Below are positions 51,053 to 55,046 of a stretch of DNA of 55,046 bases, piece after piece. Origin of the DNA: Lachnospiraceae bacterium (GTDB taxonomy: Bacteria > Bacillota > Clostridia > Lachnospirales > Lachnospiraceae); the NCBI GenBank assembly GCA_009774215.1, contig VSNH01000007.1, positions 1 to 55,046 on the forward strand. Direction: 5' to 3'. Position numbers and translations under genes: made by a program. Numbering within the stretch: the stretch's first letter is position 1; the number at the start of each line of letters is the position of its first letter. The notes under the pieces are model-generated. The model had not been told where the DNA came from and ran no database searches. It saw only the letters and a program-made list of their open reading frames with translations.

Positions 51053-51952
51053 TCAATCATCCTTATGTTTATTAATGAACACTTCTACTTCTTCAAAAAA
51101 ATCATCATAGCATTCCCTTATTTTTTCATCAGACCAATTCCACCATGCAATTCTATTTAATGCTATAATCTGCTCCTGTGTATATCTATATCTAATAATT
51201 CGAGCCGGGCTCTCTGCAACTACAGCATAGTCTGGGACATCTTTTGTTATGACAGCACCCGCTCCCGCAATAACTCCGTTACCGATATCCGCACTATTTG
51301 TAATCAAAACGTTTTTTCCTAACCACACATCATTCCCAACATGTATTCGCTTTAACTTATAATTTTCTCCTTTAGGTGCAACTCCCTCAAAATAAATTTC
51401 ACTCCCTCTCCACTCATCCCATCTTTTCTCCCGAATTGTATCCGCTATGCCACCTAAATATAAGAATGGATGCGTAGATATATAGCCAACAGCATGATTC
51501 TCTACAACATCAGTCCCCTCTGCAAAGCTACAAAACGCCCCAACCGATTCCACTAACCAATGATCGCACAATGGGCCATAGCTATATTTTCCGCGACATG
51601 TTACCCCTCTCTCTTCGAAATTACTACTAAATATATCTATAATCTGGTCTGCGTCAAAAAACTGCTTTAAAGGTTGTAACGCCTCGTCATATATGTCCGG
51701 ATTCGCACAAGTAAACAAAACGGTATATTTACTGCTGTCCAACTCCTTGAAAAAATCCAAATTCTTGATACTACTGTTATATTGGGAAAGCCTGTTGTCA
51801 ATCACATAATCTTCTACTATCCCAAAACTGTCGTTTAGAATCCGCTTTGCCAACACGCCGTATTCTCCATACGGATAGATGATAAAATTACTTTTTTCTG
51901 AATTAAGTGACCGCTCAATTGCATCCCGTATCTTCTGATAATCTGTCATCAT
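51053..51952 (-). CDS. Left-handed beta-helix O-acyltransferase with N-terminal Rossmann module
   Basis: The 299-residue protein has the shared module (about 18-105: NFIIYPYGEYGVLAKRIL, YVIDNRLSQYNSS, YTVLFTCANPDIY), followed by a hexapeptide-repeat acyltransferase of the CatB/WbbJ style (about 110-290). The latter includes HVGNDVWLGKNVLITNSADIGNGVIAGAGAVITKDVPDYAVV and the family tail RIAWWNWSDEKI. It would O-acetylate a glycan sugar. It is the first gene of the operon, with AAAGGAG upstream, and starts 44 bases after a terminator-like repeat. Confidence 0.9.
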   Translation of the reverse strand: MMTDYQKIRDAIERSLNSEKSNFIIYPYGEYGVLAKRILNDSFGIVEDYVIDNRLSQYNSSIKNLDFFKELDSSKYTVLFTCANPDIYDEALQPLKQFFDADQIIDIFSSNFEERGVTCRGKYSYGPLCDHWLVESVGAFCSFAEGTDVVENHAVGYISTHPFLYLGGIADTIREKRWDEWRGSEIYFEGVAPKGENYKLKRIHVGNDVWLGKNVLITNSADIGNGVIAGAGAVITKDVPDYAVVAESPARIIRYRYTQEQIIALNRIAWWNWSDEKIRECYDDFFEEVEVFINKHKDD

Positions 51953-51996
51953 GTCTCCTTTTTCTTGTCGAACAAGTTGAACTTAACCAAATAAAA

Positions 51997-52037
51997 ATCT
52001 GATGCAAAATACGACAATTCCATACTTTACATCAGAT
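51997..52037. repeat. Terminator-like palindromic repeat, left end of unit 2
   Basis: ATCTGATG (51997-52004) pairs with CATCAGAT (52030-52037). On the minus strand T-rich sequence follows, so it can terminate the Rpn-family gene. The inner part from 52013 is inverted relative to the copy at 53846-53874. It is nearly identical in length and sequence to the repeat at 32468-32508. Confidence 0.8.
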
Positions 52038-52093
52038 TCTTCTAATTTTATCTATATTTCTATATCTAATATGCCTTTACTACTTCAAGTCAT

Positions 52094-53071
52094 TCAGTTC
52101 CCCTTCCAGTACAGTAAGAGTTCCTGCTCTGCCTCATCTTCAGATACCGAATACTTCTCTGCTATCTTTTTCTTTGCGTCCTCTCTTGTCTGATTGGTCT
52201 CCTGCAGAATCTCTATGCTCAAACGCATACCTATCTTCAGGCCTTCTTTTTTCCCTTCCTCTCTTCCTTCTTTTTTTCCCTCCTCTCTTCCCTCTCCCCG
52301 TATCGTCCTCTCATATTTCTCCGCGTCAAACTCTTCCAATAACATTCCTAACACCTCCGCACGGTTCTTTAAGAGAAACTCCTTCAAGATACCTTCTTCT
52401 ATACAATAATCCACCGCTCTGTTCAAAGCTGTCTGCATATCCTTTTCAGCAGCCATACAATCTCTTATCACGGCTACCAGCTTAGAATACTCCTCCAAAA
52501 CCTTACACTTCTCCATCAGCTTATTATTATGTCCGTGGTTAATGTTGAGCATCCGCACCGTCAGCTCTACATCTGCCTGCGCCTTCTTATTTTCAAAGGC
52601 ATCTGACAGCTTTAACGTCTGCTCTTCCGGCATCTCCTTCACGCCGTTGTAAAAGACAACGCACTGTGGCGTAGGCAAGGTAATCTGCCCGGTTCCATAC
52701 AGGCTTCTCTCCGCCTTCTCGATCACCATCTGGTACTCCTGCGCCAGATAGATCAGAAACCTTACCGGCAGATTCGGGCTGTATGTACTCTGGTGCTCAT
52801 ACATGCTTAATGTACCGGACAGAATATAGGCTAAATCGTTCTTCATCACTACATAAACCGCGCTCTCAATCGTCACAATCTCAAGCTGTGATGAATCCTC
52901 ATATGCTGTCCCATTCAACGCGTTGTACAAATCCAGAAGCGCATATCTGTCTTTCTCAAACAGATACCGGAACAACCTGTCCTTTACATTCCGCTGCATT
53001 TGTCTTTGTTTCTGCCTGTACTGCTCCGGTCGCCTGCTTGCGTGTCTCTTCTTTTGTCTTCGTCTTGACAT
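52094..53071 (-). CDS. Rpn-family recombination-promoting nuclease / putative transposase
   Basis: The 325-residue protein matches the Rpn/Transposase_31 group of PD-(D/E)XK-like nucleases, which are common and mobile in gut bacteria. Features: a very basic N-terminus (MSRRRQKKRHASRR), VKDRLFRYLFEKDRYALLDLYNALNG, LAYILSGTLSMYEHQSTY, and a charged C-terminal tail with the short repeat GREEGKKEGREEGKKEG. GGGAGG precedes the ATG. It sits in unit 2 between inverted ~25-base repeats, together with an ATPase pseudogene. Confidence 0.88.
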   Translation of the reverse strand: MSRRRQKKRHASRRPEQYRQKQRQMQRNVKDRLFRYLFEKDRYALLDLYNALNGTAYEDSSQLEIVTIESAVYVVMKNDLAYILSGTLSMYEHQSTYSPNLPVRFLIYLAQEYQMVIEKAERSLYGTGQITLPTPQCVVFYNGVKEMPEEQTLKLSDAFENKKAQADVELTVRMLNINHGHNNKLMEKCKVLEEYSKLVAVIRDCMAAEKDMQTALNRAVDYCIEEGILKEFLLKNRAEVLGMLLEEFDAEKYERTIRGEGREEGKKEGREEGKKEGLKIGMRLSIEILQETNQTREDAKKKIAEKYSVSEDEAEQELLLYWKGN

Positions 53072-53206
53072 ATGGTATCCTCCCTTTCTCTGGCAGGATA
53101 TGATATGTCATAACAAATTGCACCCTCTCATTCTCTCCTGCCGTTTTCTGTTATGTTTCAAAGAAAAAATCCGACAGAAGCTGTCTTGAACGTGCCGAAC
53201 GCACAA

Positions 53207-53241
53207 CTGTTAGAATTCCTTTGATGCCTATATTCTAACAG
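53207..53241. repeat. 10-bp perfect inverted repeat upstream of the Rpn-family gene
   Basis: CTGTTAGAAT (53207-53216) and ATTCTAACAG (53232-53241) flank a 15-base loop. It lies between the ATPase remnant and the Rpn gene and may be a terminator stem without a clear T run, or a regulator site. Confidence 0.5.
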
Positions 53242-53311
53242 CATCGCACGCAGCTGTCAACAATAATTTTGATTTCTTTTTGACGTTTTTCCGTTCTTAA
53301 GGAAGTTTTCC

Positions 53312-53765
53312 TCACACCACCGCCTCCACGATCATCTTATCCCCAACCTGCAGTTCCTTCACGCCCACTTCCTTCTTCTTATTAAAGTTAAAGCTGAGCA
53401 TGTAGCCCTTATCCAGATGATAGTAGTCCAAGTATTCGGTAATCTGTCTTTCCCCTCGCTCATTATACTCATTTCCACGCCAGATTTTCAGTTCCACCAC
53501 AAACTGCTGCCCTAAGTAATCCACGATCACGTCGGTTCTGGAAGCATCCTTTGTCTGCGCTTCGAGATAATAATTTCCCGTGCCATTGATAATCGGCTTC
53601 TTTCTCCGTTTCAGATAATACGCGCGAAGCTGTGCCAAAAAGTCAATAAACACCCGATTATTGGATGCGCTGTCCACCTCATCAATCATCGGCACAATCG
53701 GTCTGGAAGCCGCCCTGCAAACCCGACTCCGGATCACAGCGTCCTTCCGTATTGAAATAGCGCAT
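53312..53765 (-). pseudogene. Internally deleted AAA ATPase / PD-(D/E)XK gene
   Basis: The reading starts MRYFNTEGRCDPE, as in the fragment at 32546-32796, then changes frame. It continues as PIVPMIDEVDSASNNRVFIDFL (Walker B region) and jumps to the C-terminal nuclease-like part (SRTDVIVDYLGQQFVVELKIWRG...ITEYLDYYHLDKGYMLSF). An intact member would be over 500 residues; here about 150 codons remain. The Walker A segment is missing, so it is not functional as an ATPase. Confidence 0.8.
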
Positions 53766-53845
53766 TCCGTACCCTCCATACGCAAACCTTTGTTACCCTC
53801 ATTCTAACATTGTATCAAAGGCATATAAAGAAAAGCCGTCGCCAA

Positions 53846-53874
53846 ATCTGATATAAAGTATGAAATTGTCAAGG
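53846..53874. repeat. Right inverted copy of the unit-2 end repeat
   Basis: The core ATAAAGTATGAAATTGTCAA is the reverse complement of the sequence at 52013-52037 with few mismatches, and matches the unit-1 right copy at 32887-32912 in the same orientation. It brackets the Rpn gene and ATPase remnant over about 1.9 kb. Confidence 0.75.
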
Positions 53875-53941
53875 TGCCTTGCTATCTATAAATCAACCAA
53901 ATATAAGGAAATTTTCGTTTTCCGCACACTCTAACCGCCAT

Positions 53942-54085
53942 GATTCCGCATCGCGGAATCTCAAATCGGTGCGGAGAATGCCGCATTTCAGGCATTCTCC
54001 TGCGTGAGACGGAGTTGCAAGGCAACTCCTAGAACTTCTCCACGAAACAGCCTCTGCTGTGAGTGGCTAGAAGTTCTTCTCACGC
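53942..54085. repeat. Array of nested palindromes between unit 2 and the GDPD gene
   Basis: Stems in order are GATTCCGC/GCGGAATC (53942-53960), GGAGAATGCC/GGCATTCTCC (53973-54000), GGAGTTGC/GCAACTCC (54011-54029) and AGAACTTCT/AGAAGTTCT (54031-54077). The last two are enclosed by GCGTGAGA/TCTCACGC (54002-54085). It begins six bases beyond the GDPD stop codon, so it would form the 3' untranslated region of that mRNA. The pattern is related to the double palindrome at 26900-26956. Confidence 0.8.
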
Positions 54086-54090
54086 TACTT

Positions 54091-54822
54091 TCAAACCAGC
54101 AAATACCGCTCCGGCTCGTTCAAAAACACATCCGTAATTCCACGCTTCTCCAACACATCCAAATCGAGCTTCGTCCCAGTCGGCTTCTCAGGATACAGAT
54201 GCCCGGAAAACCATGCCCGCACCGTATATCCCTGTAATTTTTCAGGTGACAAATCAATTCCCTGCCAGCAAGGATGCAAGGCCTTTGCGCCGCATCCGCC
54301 CTTCCCTTTATACAAGCAGTCAGAAACCTTAGTATCCAGAATCCCGATCTCCGCCTGCGGCTCTATCTCCCGCAGCTTTTCCAGAGACAGCGCGTAAAAC
54401 GAAGAATAGACAATATTCTCCTGCAAACCGTACCGCCCGATCAGCTCCACGATCTTTTCTTCCATCCCCTCATAGGGATACACGCTGTTTTTCAGTTCTA
54501 TATTGAGCTTTAATCCGCCCTTCATTCTATCCTGCAGCAGATCAAGCACTTCATTAATGGTCGGAATGGACTGCGCCGGATTTTCGTCTGCGTAAATATG
54601 CAGTCTTTTTAGTTCCGAAAGTGTAAAATCCTTCACATACCCGGTTCCCTCCGTCGTCCTGTCCACTCTCTCATCATGAATCACGACGATCTCCCCGTCC
54701 TTTGTGAGCTGTATATCCAATTCGATCCCCGTCAGCCCCTTTAGTTCCGCCGCCTTTTCAAAGGCAAGCATCGTATTTTCAGGATATCGCTGACTGCATC
54801 CTCTGTGCGCCCAAATTTTCAT
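54091..54822 (-). CDS. Glycerophosphodiester phosphodiesterase
   Basis: The 243-residue cytoplasmic GDPD-type TIM barrel hydrolyses glycerophosphodiesters to glycerol-3-phosphate and an alcohol. Catalytic signatures are WAHRGCSQRYPENTMLAFEKA (His-Arg), GIELDIQLTKDGEIVVIHDERVDRTT (Glu-x-Asp and HD) and LNIELKN. The length is typical of the short bacterial type (UgpQ/YhdW). No signal peptide is seen. It is probably chromosomal backbone just outside the repeat-bounded unit. Confidence 0.93.
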   Translation of the reverse strand: MKIWAHRGCSQRYPENTMLAFEKAAELKGLTGIELDIQLTKDGEIVVIHDERVDRTTEGTGYVKDFTLSELKRLHIYADENPAQSIPTINEVLDLLQDRMKGGLKLNIELKNSVYPYEGMEEKIVELIGRYGLQENIVYSSFYALSLEKLREIEPQAEIGILDTKVSDCLYKGKGGCGAKALHPCWQGIDLSPEKLQGYTVRAWFSGHLYPEKPTGTKLDLDVLEKRGITDVFLNEPERYLLV

Positions 54823-54893
54823 CGAAACCGCTCCTATTCCCCCAACTCCTGACAGCCTGTCATCTGTCCGTTCAAAACCATCATGGCCACATT

Positions 54894-55046
54894 CTATTTC
54901 TCTACGCGCCCCTCCGCTTTCAAAAACTTCTCCATGATATCGGCAAGCGCCACCGACTCGCTCCTGGTCAGCTTAAATTCGCTGCTGTTCCTGCCGTTCA
55001 TCATGGAAAGAAAATCACTGATCTCATACCGCAGACCCTCTCCCAG
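54894..55046 (-). CDS. C-terminal end of a probable Gfo/Idh/MocA-family oxidoreductase (partial)
   Basis: The last 50 codons of a minus-strand gene enter from the right edge (GEGLRYEISDFLSMMNGRNS, then FKLTRSESVALADIMEKFLKAEG, stop TAG at 54894). The pattern of a conserved E-I-x-D-F region followed by S-x-x-L-A-x-I/V-M-E is typical of the C-terminus of Gfo/Idh/MocA sugar oxidoreductases. Only the end is visible, so the call is tentative. Confidence 0.6.
   Translation of the reverse strand: MGEGLRYEISDFLSMMNGRNSSEFKLTRSESVALADIMEKFLKAEGRVEK

Noticed and set aside
52210..52300. Simple repeat of CTTCTTTTTTTCCCTTCC-type units as a phase-variable tract
   Set aside because: The repeats encode the charged GREEGKKEG tail common to Rpn-family proteins, and the unit length preserves the frame.
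51985..53903. 9-base direct repeat AACCAAATA on both sides of unit 2 as a target-site duplication
   Set aside because: Present at 51985-51993 and 53895-53903, but the repeats lie about 20 bases outside the matching ends, the sequence is AT-rich and unit 1 has no equivalent. It could be chance.
1..55046. tRNA, rRNA or CRISPR array
   Set aside because: No cloverleaf-like sequences, ribosomal RNA segments or regularly spaced repeat-spacer arrays were recognised on either strand.

Overview
The window looks like a chromosomal stretch from a gut-type Clostridia, most likely Lachnospiraceae. This rests on protein style (AgrC-like GHKL/LytTR pair, Rpn-family nuclease, DUF4143 ATPase, DUF4422 and LicD proteins), AGGAGG-type ribosome binding sites and sigma-A promoters. 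No tRNA, rRNA or CRISPR array was seen. Almost all chromosomal genes are on the minus strand.

Region 1 (1-3.7 kb) is the end of an integrated element, probably a prophage or ICE that continues off the left edge. It holds a partial DNA cytosine methyltransferase, a ~600-base non-coding stretch with strong long-range pairing (candidate large structured RNA), two tiny early genes, a divergent XRE repressor with operator-like palindromes, a DUF4236 membrane protein and a tyrosine integrase followed by a terminator.

Region 2 (3.7-13.9 kb) carries a MerR-controlled serine hydrolase plus MATE exporter unit, a GH36 alpha-galactosidase, a YbaK-like tRNA deacylase, an unrecognised 320-residue protein, cutC, a GNAT protein and two decayed genes (a small protein with an amber codon and a scrambled radical SAM remnant). 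Region 3 (14-25 kb) is a sensory and metabolic block: chemoreceptor, HD-GYP protein overlapping a solute-binding lipoprotein, GHKL/LytTR two-component pair coupled to a MalY/PatB C-S lyase, a trans-sulfuration enzyme and a DUF4143 ATPase. Region 4 (25-28 kb) has a lipoprotein and a GNAT protein whose 3' end is made of a REP-like palindromic unit.

Region 5 (27.8-52 kb) is the highlight: a near-continuous minus-strand glycan operon of about 19 genes. Thirteen of the products, of many unrelated enzyme classes (glycosyltransferases, methyltransferases, radical SAM enzyme, acyltransferase, cytidylyltransferase fusion, TIM barrel), carry the same ~90-residue Rossmann-like module at the N or C terminus, and one protein is the module alone. 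The 5' half of the operon encodes a DXS-like transketolase-fold enzyme, an IspD/TarI-like cytidylyltransferase, an extended SDR and a LicD transferase. Together they suggest synthesis and transfer of an unusual CDP-activated deoxy-pentulose or alditol phosphate. No flippase, polymerase or initiating transferase is present inside the window.

The part of this cluster from 33 to 52 kb is visibly AT-richer than its flanks. It lies between two repeat-bounded units (32.47-32.91 kb and 52.0-53.87 kb) that share inverted ~25-bp ends and hold remnants of the same ATPase/PD-(D/E)XK gene family, so it looks like an exchangeable island. The window ends with a palindrome-rich spacer, a glycerophosphodiester phosphodiesterase and the 3' end of a probable Gfo/Idh/MocA oxidoreductase.
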